Of a stretch of DNA of 54,298 bases, positions 8,605-17,764 are shown piece after piece. How positions within the stretch are numbered: the first letter of the stretch is position 1; each line of letters begins with the position of its first letter. Below the pieces are notes generated by a model. That model searched no databases. It worked only from the letters and a program-made list of their open reading frames with translations, and was not told where the DNA came from. The stretch is from Sunxiuqinia dokdonensis. Lineage in GTDB: Bacteria > Bacteroidota > Bacteroidia > Bacteroidales > Prolixibacteraceae. The position numbers were made by a program, and so were the translations under genes. The stretch covers positions 1 through 54,298 of the forward strand of contig NZ_LGIA01000192.1 in NCBI RefSeq assembly GCF_001270965.1, in the 5' to 3' direction.

Positions 8605-9447
8605 TTATTCAAATACAATGTTGTCAATTAACCTGACCTCACCACAATGAACAGCTACGCAGCCGACTTTGTTTAGTGAGCTTTCCCAACTGGATATTGG
8701 GTTAAGGTTTTCATCGTCAGTTATTTCAAAGTACTCTGTTTTCAGGAAAATATTTTGATTAATTGTGTCAATGACCCACTTTTTAAGGTCTTTTACGCTC
8801 ATGTCTCCGGCTTTGTTCCGCGCGGCCAACAGCGTTTGGCGTATGTGTGTTGCGTTTTCGCGTTGTTCGCTGGTTAGTCGTTGGTTGCGCGAGCTCATGG
8901 CCAGTCCGTCGTGTTCGCGCATCGTTGGACAAGCCACAATTTCGACTGGCAAATTTAATTGTTTTACCAACGCTTTGATAATGACGAGCTGCTGAAAGTC
9001 CTTTAATCCGAAAAAAGCCTTGTCGGGTTTAACCATATCCAGCAATTTGCTAACGACTTGCGCCACGCCGTTGAAATGTCCCGGACGAAACTGACCTTCC
9101 ATGACCTGTTCGAGCTTGCCAAAATTGAACTGGCGCGTGTCGGGTTCGGGGTACATGGTGTCCACTTCGGGGGCAAAAACCAGTTGGCAGGCGGTCTGAT
9201 TCAACAGTTCCAGATCCTGATCCAGGGTTCTGGGATAATTAATTAAATCATTTTTATCATTGAACTGGGTGGGGTTGACGAAGATGCTAACCACTACAAA
9301 ATCAGTTTGTTGTCCAGCGCTTTCAACCAGCGAGAGGTGCCCTGGATGTAAGGCACCCATGGTGGGAACAAAACCAATGGTTTTACCCGCTGTTCTCTTC
9401 CGTTCAATCAGTTCTTGTAACTCAGTTATTTCCTTTACTACCAGCAT
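8605..9447 (-). CDS. panC: Pantothenate synthetase (pantoate--beta-alanine ligase)
   Basis: 280 residues. Contains [14 protein letters not shown] (HxGH nucleotide-binding motif), [24 protein letters not shown] and the [11 protein letters not shown] signature of PanC. It joins pantoate with the beta-alanine made by PanD using ATP. Divergent from the GT5-like gene; a TAnnTTTG element stands only eight bases before its ATG, so its mRNA may be almost leaderless. Confidence 0.97.
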   Translation of the reverse strand: MLVVKEITELQELIERKRTAGKTIGFVPTMGALHPGHLSLVESAGQQTDFVVVSIFVNPTQFNDKNDLINYPRTLDQDLELLNQTACQLVFAPEVDTMYPEPDTRQFNFGKLEQVMEGQFRPGHFNGVAQVVSKLLDMVKPDKAFFGLKDFQQLVIIKALVKQLNLPVEIVACPTMREHDGLAMSSRNQRLTSEQRENATHIRQTLLAARNKAGDMSVKDLKKWVIDTINQNIFLKTEYFEITDDENLNPISSWESSLNKVGCVAVHCGEVRLIDNIVFE

Positions 9448-9454
9448 GCAGGGC

Positions 9455-9462
9455 CAAAATTA
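9455..9462 (-). promoter_or_regulatory. Putative -7 element for panC-panD
   Basis: On the minus strand TAATTTTG fits TAnnTTTG and lies eight bases before the panC start. A second near match (TACTTTG) lies a further 11 bases upstream and could be used instead. Confidence 0.45.
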
Positions 9463-9545
9463 GAGGTGCAAAGTAAATAAATAATTCAAAACAAATGACA
9501 GTCTGACTTCTTAAGTTTTTTTAAGACACCCGTAACAGCCTAAAA

Positions 9546-9576
9546 TTGAATATTCGCGATATTTTTACTAATTTTG
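9546..9576 (+). promoter_or_regulatory. Promoter for the GT5-like gene
   Basis: TTG at 9546-9548 and TAATTTTG at 9569-9576, separated by 20 bases, match the -33/-7 layout of the Bacteroidota primary sigma factor. The ATG follows 25 bases after the -7 element. Confidence 0.6.
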
Positions 9577-9601
9577 CATATTCAAATTCAGCTATTTTTC
9601 A

Positions 9602-10405
9602 ATGGAAAAGAAAAGAGTATTATTTATCTCTCAGGAAATTACACCTTACCTTCCAGAATCAGAAATGTCGGTCAAATCGAGGTTTTTACCCCAAGGCATC
9701 CAGGAAAAGGGCCGTGAGATCAGGACATTTATGCCACGGTATGGTAATGTGAATGAACGCCGAAATCAGCTCCATGAGGTGATTCGTTTATCTGGGATGA
9801 ACCTGGTTATAAACGATGCCGATCACCCCTTAATTATCAAAGTGGCTTCTATTCAGGCAGCCCGTATGCAAGTGTATTTTATTGATAATGAAGATTATTT
9901 TCATCGAAAGGAGATATTGAGAGATAAGAAGGGAAAGGAATTTGAAGATAATGATGAACGTGCCGTGTTTTTTGCACGGGGAGTGTTGGAAACGGTGATT
10001 AAACTCCGTTGGGCTCCCGATTTGATCCATTGTCATGGTTGGTTAGCTTCTCTTGTACCACTCTACATAAAAAGGGCCTATCGAGATGACCCCTTGTTTT
10101 CTAATTCAAAAGTGGTCTATTCGGTATACAATGAAAACTTCAAAAATTCGTTAAGTCCAAATACCAAACGTAATGCGATGTTGGAAGGAGTTACTGACGA
10201 TGATTTAAGACTGCTGGATGAGCCGACCTATCAAAACATGAGTAAAATTGGGATTGAATATGCCGATGCTGTTATTCAAGGTAGTGAGCAGATTAACCCG
10301 GATTTGGCGGCATTTATTCAGGCCAAAGAAAAACTATTTTTAGATTATCAGTCAGAAGACACTTACATTGATGCTTACAATGACCTTTATGACCAGGTGA
10401 TGTAA
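9602..10405 (+). CDS. Half-length glycogen/starch synthase-like protein (GT5 N-terminal domain only)
   Basis: 267 residues that correspond to the N-terminal Rossmann domain of GT5 glycogen synthase (usual length about 480). The stretch AVFFARGVLETV, the DLIHCHGWLASLVPLYIK segment and the VYSVYNENF region follow the family. The ADP-glucose-binding KTGGL motif expected near residue 15-20 is replaced (PESEMSVKSRF), and the whole C-terminal nucleotide-binding domain is absent. Such short proteins are widespread in Bacteroidota beside panC, usually annotated as glycogen synthase; from the missing parts it is probably not an active glycogen synthase. Followed 31 bases later by the DUF4270 gene. Confidence 0.8.
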   Translation: MEKKRVLFISQEITPYLPESEMSVKSRFLPQGIQEKGREIRTFMPRYGNVNERRNQLHEVIRLSGMNLVINDADHPLIIKVASIQAARMQVYFIDNEDYFHRKEILRDKKGKEFEDNDERAVFFARGVLETVIKLRWAPDLIHCHGWLASLVPLYIKRAYRDDPLFSNSKVVYSVYNENFKNSLSPNTKRNAMLEGVTDDDLRLLDEPTYQNMSKIGIEYADAVIQGSEQINPDLAAFIQAKEKLFLDYQSEDTYIDAYNDLYDQVM

Positions 10406-10436
10406 GCTTGCAAACAGAATTAAAAACAATATTTAC

Positions 10437-11807
10437 GTGAGAAGAAAACTAGAAAAATCAGGAAAACTAGCGATAGTTTTTACCGTGTTGGCTTTTGTAT
10501 TGTGGAACTGCAAGGAAGATCCGAATAGTACCGGAATGGAGTTGCTACCCGGATCGGATTTAAATACCGTAGGACAGTCGATTGAAAAAGAGTCGATTGG
10601 GGCTTTCACCCAACATGATCTCCGGCTTCGTACCGATGAGCCAAATTTCAATTTGTTTGGAACATTCAATGATCCGGTTTTTGGAAAGACGACTGCCGAT
10701 TTGGCCGTTCATGTGCGTTTGGCCAGCTATCCGAATTTCGATGAGACCATTCAGGTGGACTCCTTGGTTTTATACTTGTTATACAAAGAAGTTTATGGTG
10801 ATACAACCACCATGCAATCGCTGAAAGTCTACGAACTGGTCGAAGATGTCTTTCTGGATACAACCGATGCCAGTGGCACAGGCGACTATCCGTACTACCA
10901 GGATGTCGATTTGAAAGCTTTGGCTAGTGCAACGCCAATTGGTGAATTGGATTATTATCCGGTTTTCCGCCTGGATTCAACAGAAACCGACACGCTGATT
11001 CAGGAACTGGCCATTAAGCTGGATGATAGCGTGGCTGAAAAGCTGTACCAGGCTGACTCGCTGGATATGATTAACAACGATGCTTTTGTGAATTTCTTCA
11101 AAGGGTTGTATGTTGAGTCGCAAGATGTGAGCAGTGGTGGTGCCATGCTGAGTCTGTACACCCTGGCAACAGGTTCAAACCTGACCATGCACTATACCAA
11201 GGTCACCGATACTTTGGTCACCGATTCGCTCCGTTTTGTCTATCGGATCAATGCCAACTCGGCCCGGGTTAGCAGCTTCCGGCACGATTATTCAACCACG
11301 GTGTTTGCTGATCAGTTGGTAGAGCAACCGGAATCGCCCGACAGTTTGATTTACCTTCAAACCATGGGAGGACTGCGGGCAAAGATCGATATTCCAACTT
11401 TGGATAACTGGAGAGATTCTGTTTTAGGTGATGACAGGATTATCATTAACAAAGCCGCATTGGTATTTCAGGTTGACACGGTGGCATCGGATTACCGCCA
11501 ATACCGGATCCCAGCCGGATTGATACTTACTGGCATTGATATCATTGAAGAAAAAGAAAAAGAATATTTGCCAGCGGATTTCTCCCTTTCATCCAGCCTG
11601 TATGGTGGACGTTACAATGCAACCAATGCAACTTACACTTTCAATATTACCCACCATTTGCAGAATCTGATTGATGGCGAAGTGGAGAATTACGGGTTCT
11701 ACCTGGCTCCTTCTTTCCGGAATGAAAGAGCGCGTCGGGTGGTATTGAAAGGGGCATCAAGCCATGCAGGAATTCGTCTGGAAGTGACTTATACCAAGTT
11801 GAATTAA
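10437..11807 (+). CDS. DUF4270 family lipoprotein
   Basis: 456 residues with a GTG start. A hydrophobic N-terminal segment ends in a lipobox-like VLWNC (Cys24), followed by KEDPNSTGMELLPGSD; this start and the F-G-x-x-x-DPVFG-T-A repeat-like segment (GTFNDPVFGKTTADL) are typical of DUF4270. It is an outer-membrane-anchored beta-rich protein of unknown role. In Bacteroidota it regularly sits between the short GT5-like gene and glmS, as here, suggesting a linked role in envelope carbohydrate supply, though no experiment is known to me. Confidence 0.85.
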   Translation: MRRKLEKSGKLAIVFTVLAFVLWNCKEDPNSTGMELLPGSDLNTVGQSIEKESIGAFTQHDLRLRTDEPNFNLFGTFNDPVFGKTTADLAVHVRLASYPNFDETIQVDSLVLYLLYKEVYGDTTTMQSLKVYELVEDVFLDTTDASGTGDYPYYQDVDLKALASATPIGELDYYPVFRLDSTETDTLIQELAIKLDDSVAEKLYQADSLDMINNDAFVNFFKGLYVESQDVSSGGAMLSLYTLATGSNLTMHYTKVTDTLVTDSLRFVYRINANSARVSSFRHDYSTTVFADQLVEQPESPDSLIYLQTMGGLRAKIDIPTLDNWRDSVLGDDRIIINKAALVFQVDTVASDYRQYRIPAGLILTGIDIIEEKEKEYLPADFSLSSSLYGGRYNATNATYTFNITHHLQNLIDGEVENYGFYLAPSFRNERARRVVLKGASSHAGIRLEVTYTKLN

Positions 11808-11846
11808 AGAAGCAACCTGTTCAAACTTCAAAATTAGCATCACATT

Positions 11847-13685
11847 ATGTGCGGAATAGTAGGCTATATCGGCGATAAAAATGTATATCCAATCCTGCTC
11901 AAAGGATTGCAACGATTAGAATACCGGGGATATGATTCCGCCGGTATTGCTATTTATAACAGCTCACTGAACGTGTATAAACGAAAAGGGAAAGTGAGTG
12001 AGTTGGAAGCTTTTGTTGCCGACAAGAACATACAAGGGCACCTGGGCATAGGCCATACCCGTTGGGCTACACATGGCGAGCCAAATGATGTGAACGCACA
12101 CCCACATCAGTCTATGCATGGAAATTTTGTGCTGGTTCACAACGGCATCATCGAGAATTATGCCCGATTGAAAAAGGATCTGACAGCCAAAGGTTTTGAG
12201 TTCCGATCGGACACCGATACCGAAGTGCTGGCCAATTTGGTGGAGTACTTCTACCTGATGGAAGAAGTTGAAGATGCCGAAACGGCTGTTCGATTAGCAC
12301 TGTCGAAGGTGGTTGGAGCCTATGGAATTGTGGTGATTTGCAAGGCCGAACGCGACCGGATGATTGCCGCTCGCATGGGCAGCCCTTTGGTTATTGGCAT
12401 TGGGCAAGGCGAATATTTTCTGGCTTCGGATGCCAGCCCGATTGTGGAGTACACCGACAGTGTGATTTATTTGAATGATGGCGATGTGGCCATTGTTGAG
12501 AAAAATAGTCTGACCTTGAAGACGCTACAAAACATTCCTGCCAATTTTAAGATCACCAAAGTAGATTTGAGCATTGGAGATTTGGACAAGGGTGATTTTG
12601 ACCACTTCATGTTAAAAGAAATTTTTGAGCAGCCCAAAACCATTTCCGACACGTATCGTGGTCGAATCAGGCCCAACCAAAACGACATTGTGTTGGGTGG
12701 CTTGATCGATGTTTTTCCGAAAATAACGGCTGCCAACCGGATCATTATTATTGGATGCGGAACCTCGTGGCACGCCGCTTTGGTGGCCGAATACCTCATT
12801 GAAGAATATGCTCGTGTACCCGTCGAAGTGGAATACGCTTCCGAATTTCGATACCGCAAACCCATTATCCACGAAGGCGATGTGGTGATTGCCATTAGCC
12901 AAAGTGGGGAAACTGCCGACACACTGGCTGCCCTGAAGATGGCCAAATCAAAAGGAGCCCTGATTTTGGGAATATGCAATGTTGTTGGTTCGAGTATCGC
13001 CCGCGAAACCGATGCCGGCGTTTATACGCATGCCGGAACGGAAATTGGCGTGGCATCAACCAAGGCTTTCACGGCCCAGGTTACGGTTTTAAGCTTGTTG
13101 GCTTTTAAACTGGCCAAAGAGCGGAGCGAGATTGACCAGGAGTTTTACGAAATGCTGATTGGTGAAATGCTGGCCATTCCCGAAAAGCTGGAGACGATTT
13201 TGGTGGGGCATCCTTACATAAAAACGGTGGCCGAAAAGTACAAAGATGCTGTCAATGCGCTGTATCTCGGACGCGGATATTTGTTTCCTGTGGCTTTGGA
13301 AGGCGCGCTAAAATTGAAGGAAATCTCCTACATTCATGCCGAAGGTTATGCCGCCGGCGAAATGAAGCACGGCCCTATTGCCTTGGTCGACGACAATCTT
13401 CCGGTGGTGGTTGTTTCCGCCAAAGACAGCTACTACGAGAAAGTAGTCAGCAACATTCAGGAAGTGAAAGCCCGCAAGGGAAATATCATTGCGGTAGTTA
13501 CCGAAGGCGACAACGGCTTGCGCAAAATGGCTGATGACCTGTTTGAAGTGCCGGAGTCGCACCCGGCTGTGGCAGCTTTGTTAACGGTAGTTCCGCTTCA
13601 GCTGTTTGCCTATTACATTGCGGTGATGCGTGGTTGCGACGTGGATCAGCCCCGGAACCTGGCCAAATCAGTTACGGTGGAGTAG
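11847..13685 (+). CDS. glmS: Glutamine--fructose-6-phosphate aminotransferase (isomerizing)
   Basis: 612 residues (E. coli 609). The N-terminal Ntn-hydrolase glutaminase begins MCGIVGYIG with Cys2 as nucleophile and has GHTRWATHG and HNGIIENY. Two SIS sugar-isomerase domains follow (GCGTSWHAALVAEYL, ISQSGETADTLAAL, LGRGYLFPVALEGALKLKEISYIHAE) and the conserved end is PRNLAKSVTVE. It makes glucosamine-6-phosphate, the first step to UDP-GlcNAc for peptidoglycan and LPS. No glmS ribozyme-like leader is visible in the 39 bases upstream. Confidence 0.98.
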   Translation: MCGIVGYIGDKNVYPILLKGLQRLEYRGYDSAGIAIYNSSLNVYKRKGKVSELEAFVADKNIQGHLGIGHTRWATHGEPNDVNAHPHQSMHGNFVLVHNGIIENYARLKKDLTAKGFEFRSDTDTEVLANLVEYFYLMEEVEDAETAVRLALSKVVGAYGIVVICKAERDRMIAARMGSPLVIGIGQGEYFLASDASPIVEYTDSVIYLNDGDVAIVEKNSLTLKTLQNIPANFKITKVDLSIGDLDKGDFDHFMLKEIFEQPKTISDTYRGRIRPNQNDIVLGGLIDVFPKITAANRIIIIGCGTSWHAALVAEYLIEEYARVPVEVEYASEFRYRKPIIHEGDVVIAISQSGETADTLAALKMAKSKGALILGICNVVGSSIARETDAGVYTHAGTEIGVASTKAFTAQVTVLSLLAFKLAKERSEIDQEFYEMLIGEMLAIPEKLETILVGHPYIKTVAEKYKDAVNALYLGRGYLFPVALEGALKLKEISYIHAEGYAAGEMKHGPIALVDDNLPVVVVSAKDSYYEKVVSNIQEVKARKGNIIAVVTEGDNGLRKMADDLFEVPESHPAVAALLTVVPLQLFAYYIAVMRGCDVDQPRNLAKSVTVE

Positions 13686-13751
13686 TGGTAGCCGCACCTG
13701 GCTTTCTTCTGACAAAATAGTTGCAGAGCCTGCCAATCGAAGTGAAATGTG

Positions 13752-13759
13752 TATGTTTG
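13752..13759 (+). promoter_or_regulatory. Putative -7 element for the Ig-like lipoprotein gene
   Basis: TATGTTTG matches TAnnTTTG and lies 16 bases before the ATG at 13776. It supports that start over the ATG at 13749, which lies upstream of the element. Confidence 0.45.
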
Positions 13760-13775
13760 TACGGACGTTGATAAC

Positions 13776-15659
13776 ATGAGAAAAATCTTTCCCATACTTT
13801 TTTTTGCCTACCTCGGGTACCTGGTGTTCACCACTTCGTGCGCCAACCCCGGAATGCCAACAGGTGGAGCCAAAGATTCCATTCCACCAGTCGTGGTGCG
13901 GACAGTTCCTGAATTTAACGGGCGAAATTACAAAGGAACGGAAGTGAGCCTCACTTTCGACGAATTTGTGATCAGCGATCAGCTTAGGGAAGCGCTGGTG
14001 GTTTCTCCTCCCTTGGCGAAAAGACCCATGATCCGAACAAAGTCAAAGACCCTGATGATTGATTTGGGCGATGAGCTGAAGGAGAACCAGACCTACTCGC
14101 TTGACTTTAAGGATGCCATTGCCGATAACAATGAAAAGAATCCGCTGGAGGATTTTCGATTTTCGTTTAGCACCGGGCCTGATTTTGACAGTCTCATGAT
14201 TGGCGGTTATGTGAAGGACGCCAAAAACCTGGAACCTATTGAAGGAGCCGTGGTTATGCTGCACGCCATGACGGACGTTGGGGCTTTTAAGGATAGTATT
14301 CCGGATTATATTGCCAAAACCGACAAAGAAGGCTTTTATGTGATCAGCAACATTGCACAGGGTAACTACCGCTTGTATGCTTTGCTCGATGCCGATAACA
14401 CCTTGACCTATAATCAGGAATTGGAGCAAATCGCTTTTTTCGATTCGTTGGTTGTTCCGCAGGATTTGGCCTTGCCGGATTACGAGTCGGAGCTTAATTC
14501 CGAAGATACGCTCAGCATCAAGGATAAGCGACAGAATGCTCTGGAAACGCCTTTCTTTTTGATGCTTTTTGAAGAAGAATATTTTGACCAGTACCTGGAC
14601 GAATACAAGCGCGAACGAGCCAACCTGGTTCGATTCCATTTTCCCGAATCTGTAAGCGACTCGCTGCGGCTCGAGTTGCTTCAACCTACGCCAATGGCCG
14701 ACGACTGGAACTACCTTGAATATAACACCACACATGATTCGCTGATGCTTTGGTTGACCGACACGGTGCTGATGAATTCAGACACACTCAAATTGAAGCT
14801 GAGTTACCAGGTGGCCGACAGCCTTCAAAACCTCGTGATGACCAGTGATACGCTGGAACTGGTCTATACCAAACCCGAAGTGACTGGCAGGCGCCGAGCT
14901 AAAAAAGAAGCAGAAGACCAGCCCGAACCCATTCCGCATATCGCTTTCAAACACAATGCGAAAAGCAATGGTTTTGATGTTTACCGCGATATTGCACTGG
15001 AGGCTCCGGAGCCACTTTCGTCTTTCGACTGGTCCATGATCAGTTTGTACCAGAAAGTGGACACGCTGGAGGAAGCACGGACCTTTGAAATGTGGCAGGA
15101 TTCCCTGTCGGCACGAAAGTTCTATATCCGCTATCCCTGGGAGTTTGAAGAGGAATACCGGCTTCAGGTTGATTCGGCGGCCGCCTACAATTACTCCGGG
15201 CATCCGAACAACATGCTTAATCAGCGCATCGGGATTCAGGAAGAAAGTTTTTATGCAAAAATCATTTTAAACATTAGTGGCTTGGCAGGTGATGGTATTA
15301 TTCAGCTTTTGGAAAATACAGACAACGAAAAAGTGCTGCAGCAAATCCGAATAGCCGAGGACAGCGAAATCGAATTTCCGTACCTAAAACCTGATAAATA
15401 CAAGATCCGCCTGATTTTGGATCGAAACAACAATGGCGTGTGGGATACCGGAGATCTGGATGAAGGAATTCAGCCGGAACAGGTCATGTATTTTCCAAAG
15501 ATCCTGAAACTTCGCTCCAACTTTGAAGTGCGCGAGGCTTGGGCGCTGCCGCTAATTCAGTATGAGAAGGAATTAATTGATGAAGACAAGCAAAAAGAGG
15601 ATGCCAAAAATAAAAGCCGCAATACCCAATCGCAACGGACTGGTTCGCGTGGTTTTTAG
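13776..15659 (+). CDS. Bacterial Ig-like (Big_5-type) domain lipoprotein
   Basis: About 627 residues from the ATG of MRKIFPILFFAYLGYLVF; the lipobox is FTTSC (Cys at about residue 22). The next residues ANPGMPTGGAKDSIPPVVV are a hallmark of a Bacteroidota-wide lipoprotein family whose first domain is an Ig-like fold (about 30-125, ending FSFSTGPDFDS). A carboxypeptidase-regulatory-like segment follows (about 135-210: GGYVKDAKNLEPIEGAVVML, FYVISNIAQGNYRLYALLD), and the C-terminus has DRNNNGVWDTGD, a calcium-loop-like motif. Envelope protein of unknown role. Its 3' end overlaps the DUF3108 gene by about 80 bases. Confidence 0.85.
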   Translation: MRKIFPILFFAYLGYLVFTTSCANPGMPTGGAKDSIPPVVVRTVPEFNGRNYKGTEVSLTFDEFVISDQLREALVVSPPLAKRPMIRTKSKTLMIDLGDELKENQTYSLDFKDAIADNNEKNPLEDFRFSFSTGPDFDSLMIGGYVKDAKNLEPIEGAVVMLHAMTDVGAFKDSIPDYIAKTDKEGFYVISNIAQGNYRLYALLDADNTLTYNQELEQIAFFDSLVVPQDLALPDYESELNSEDTLSIKDKRQNALETPFFLMLFEEEYFDQYLDEYKRERANLVRFHFPESVSDSLRLELLQPTPMADDWNYLEYNTTHDSLMLWLTDTVLMNSDTLKLKLSYQVADSLQNLVMTSDTLELVYTKPEVTGRRRAKKEAEDQPEPIPHIAFKHNAKSNGFDVYRDIALEAPEPLSSFDWSMISLYQKVDTLEEARTFEMWQDSLSARKFYIRYPWEFEEEYRLQVDSAAAYNYSGHPNNMLNQRIGIQEESFYAKIILNISGLAGDGIIQLLENTDNEKVLQQIRIAEDSEIEFPYLKPDKYKIRLILDRNNNGVWDTGDLDEGIQPEQVMYFPKILKLRSNFEVREAWALPLIQYEKELIDEDKQKEDAKNKSRNTQSQRTGSRGF

Positions 15660-16452
15660 CCTGCTTTTCCTTTTGTCAGGCTTATTGTTTCCATGGCAAA
15701 CGGTGGCTCAAAAGCAGAACCGCGTGTTTTTGCCGGGCGAAAAACTGACCTACGGAGCCTACTACAACTGGCATTTTTTGTGGGTCAATGCTGGCGAAGT
15801 TGTCTTTGTAGCCGACACCGTCAACCAAAATAAAGTTCGAAAATGGAGTCTTACCTCGATCGGGAAAAGCTTTAAGGCCTACGATCTTTTCTATACCGTG
15901 CGCGATACCTTTTACAGCCGTGTGCTCGATGATAATTTTCAGCCCGATTACTTTTTCCGAAGTGTGAACCATGCGAAAAGTTCCACCTTGCACGAATACA
16001 CATTTGATGCTGCACAGCGCAAGGTTTATTCGCACGTGAAGCGTGAAAAAGGGCCTCCCTTTCGGGATACGCTGGCGTGGAAACCTGCCACCCGCGACAT
16101 GCTGAGCACGGTGTACGAATTCCGGGCGTATGAGTTTGACCGGCTAAAAAAGGGTGAGAAAGTTAATTTTAGCATGCTCGTTGATAACAAGACAGAAGAT
16201 TTGTACTTTCGTTACCTGGGGCAGGAAGACGTGAAGACCCGCAATGGGCGAAAGTTTCGATGCCACCACGTGCTGATTACTTTGCTGGGTGGCGATTTTT
16301 TCCCCGATGGTGAATACATGCACGTATGGTTCACCGCCGACCGAAACCGGATTCCGGTGAAAGTGGAAACGAAAATCCTGGTGGGCTCAGTCAACGCAAT
16401 TTTAACAAATTTAGAGAATATCAAATATCCATTAACTTCTGAAATAAACTAA
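15580..16452 (+). CDS. DUF3108 domain exported protein
   Basis: About 290 residues; the start could be the ATG at 15580 or at 15601, both inside the previous gene. The signal peptide is hydrophobic (VVFSLLFLLSGLLF) and ends WQTVAQ. The mature part starts with FLPGEKLTYGAYYNWHFLWVNAGEVVF, the DUF3108 hallmark, and has FEYTFDAAQRKVY-like and LGGDFFPDGEYMHVWFTADRNRIPVKVE segments. Periplasmic beta-barrel-like lipid-handling fold is suspected for the family, function unproven. Overlapping arrangement with the upstream Ig-like gene implies cotranslation. Confidence 0.85.
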   Translation: MKTSKKRMPKIKAAIPNRNGLVRVVFSLLFLLSGLLFPWQTVAQKQNRVFLPGEKLTYGAYYNWHFLWVNAGEVVFVADTVNQNKVRKWSLTSIGKSFKAYDLFYTVRDTFYSRVLDDNFQPDYFFRSVNHAKSSTLHEYTFDAAQRKVYSHVKREKGPPFRDTLAWKPATRDMLSTVYEFRAYEFDRLKKGEKVNFSMLVDNKTEDLYFRYLGQEDVKTRNGRKFRCHHVLITLLGGDFFPDGEYMHVWFTADRNRIPVKVETKILVGSVNAILTNLENIKYPLTSEIN

Positions 16453-16454
16453 TT

Positions 16455-16748
16455 ATGGCAAGCATTCGGGATCTTAAAAAAGACGTTGATTACTTGGTAT
16501 CGATGGTGTTGGTTGACTGTTTTCAGTACACCAATTATTTTGAAAATGCGGACAAGGAAGGGGCTTACAAAATTGTTGAGGATCTGATGGCCAAACATTC
16601 GGATTTGCGTAAGCGCATCAATCATCCGGATGGAAAAGACAACCCCAAGCTGATTAAGCAACACTACAGAAAAATTGGCGAAGATTTGCTGGCTGTTTGC
16701 GACCATGCTTACGCCGAACTGGCCCAGCTAATTGAGAAACAAGCTTAG
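16455..16748 (+). CDS. Conserved small alpha-helical protein, unknown function
   Basis: 97 residues, two bases after the previous stop, so part of the same operon. Entirely helical in composition, no signal peptide or membrane segment; features IRDLKKDVDYLV and HYRKIGEDLLAVCDHAY. It recalls a small cytosolic Bacteroidota family of unknown function often behind DUF3108. Its stop codon overlaps the stop of the convergent gene on the other strand by three bases. Confidence 0.75.
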   Translation: MASIRDLKKDVDYLVSMVLVDCFQYTNYFENADKEGAYKIVEDLMAKHSDLRKRINHPDGKDNPKLIKQHYRKIGEDLLAVCDHAYAELAQLIEKQA

Positions 16749-17140
16749 TCGATTTTACGAACAAGCTCAAGCGTTTTATCCGCAATCACCTGCCCTTCGA
16801 GGTAGGTGATTAATCGCCATGGCCCCAATTTGTCCTCAAGGGGTTCCCAAACGCAGTCGCCCAAAAAGAAACTGTAGTCGTTGCTGTTGACATAGTATTC
16901 GCCGGTAAAATCCGGTGCGATATTCCCCTGCTCATCTTTAAAAGGCGGATGAATGATCCGAAACTCCAGCTTTTTTCCCTTGCCTTTCCGTATTTTCAGC
17001 AGGTAGCCAAATTCAGTCCCAATTTCAGCCTGAATCGTATGGGCGATCTCCAAAATCTTTGGAAGTTCACGGCTCTCACGGTCCCATTTTGTATATTGAC
17101 CATAACTGTGTAAGATAATATCGACCTTTTTTTTTGCCAA
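16745..17140 (-). CDS. Small cytosolic beta-rich protein, possibly DUF3859
   Basis: 131 residues. It begins KKVDIILHSYGQYTKWDRESRELP and has YLLKIRKGKGKKLEFRIIHPPF, then PWRLITYLEGQVIADKTLELV near the end. This pattern resembles the DUF3859 family as I remember it; the name is tentative. No signal peptide. Convergent with the small helical gene and divergent from the His-rich exported protein. Confidence 0.7.
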   Translation of the reverse strand: MAKKKVDIILHSYGQYTKWDRESRELPKILEIAHTIQAEIGTEFGYLLKIRKGKGKKLEFRIIHPPFKDEQGNIAPDFTGEYYVNSNDYSFFLGDCVWEPLEDKLGPWRLITYLEGQVIADKTLELVRKID

Positions 17141-17199
17141 GGGTATGTTAAATTTTTAGTTCTTCCAATTAAGAATGATTCCAAATAAAAAACTGTGTT

Positions 17200-17207
17200 T
17201 ATATTTG
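17200..17207 (+). promoter_or_regulatory. Putative -7 element for the His-rich protein gene
   Basis: TATATTTG is a perfect TAnnTTTG and ends eight bases before the first ATG at 17216. The transcript would be nearly leaderless. Confidence 0.45.
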
Positions 17208-17215
17208 TGCCTGGA

Positions 17216-17572
17216 ATGATGCACTTGCGCAAATATATAAAACTATTTATTCTTTTGCTGTTGCCAGTTTACTTGGTTTTGCTGGGCAACTCCATGAGTA
17301 ACATGCACCTGCACGTACTTTCAAACGGAATGGTTGTCAAGCACGCACATCCCTTTGATCGAGAGGAAGACAGCCAGGAGCACCATTCGCACTCCGATGC
17401 AGAAACTTGCTACTATCAGGCGTTTTTTCTGGATTATTTTGATACGGCGGAGCCCGTGCATCCGCTTATTGCAGACCTGTCAATAGCCGAAATACTGGTG
17501 CAGCCAGCGGTACTTCATTATTCATTTCAACATACCAATCCGAATTTTCTTCGTGGTCCTCCCAACTCCTAA
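17216..17572 (+). CDS. His-rich small exported protein
   Basis: About 118 residues from the first ATG after the -7 element (17219 is equally possible). A hydrophobic N-terminal helix (LFILLLLPVYLVLLGNS) serves as signal peptide or anchor. The exported part holds a metal-binding-looking cluster: MHLHVL, KHAHPF, then DREEDSQEHHSHSDAETC. Similar small His-rich proteins precede TonB receptors in Bacteroidota, and the next gene is such a receptor, so a role in sensing or buffering a transition metal (Zn, Cu or Ni) at the envelope is the best guess. No named family recognised. Confidence 0.7.
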   Translation: MMHLRKYIKLFILLLLPVYLVLLGNSMSNMHLHVLSNGMVVKHAHPFDREEDSQEHHSHSDAETCYYQAFFLDYFDTAEPVHPLIADLSIAEILVQPAVLHYSFQHTNPNFLRGPPNS

Positions 17573-17764
17573 CTTTTCAGGGGAATTGTCTTGTTTTATG
17601 TCAATAAGTTGATTTTTGGCCTTCCGATATACCAACTAATTGGGATTGCCGGATCGGTTTGATGAAGATAATTTTGCCCTTAAAGAATTCAACCCGAAAA
17701 ATCACTTGATCGTTTTTCAATTTCATTCGGAATGGAAAAACGTAAAAAACCGCATCAACTCATT

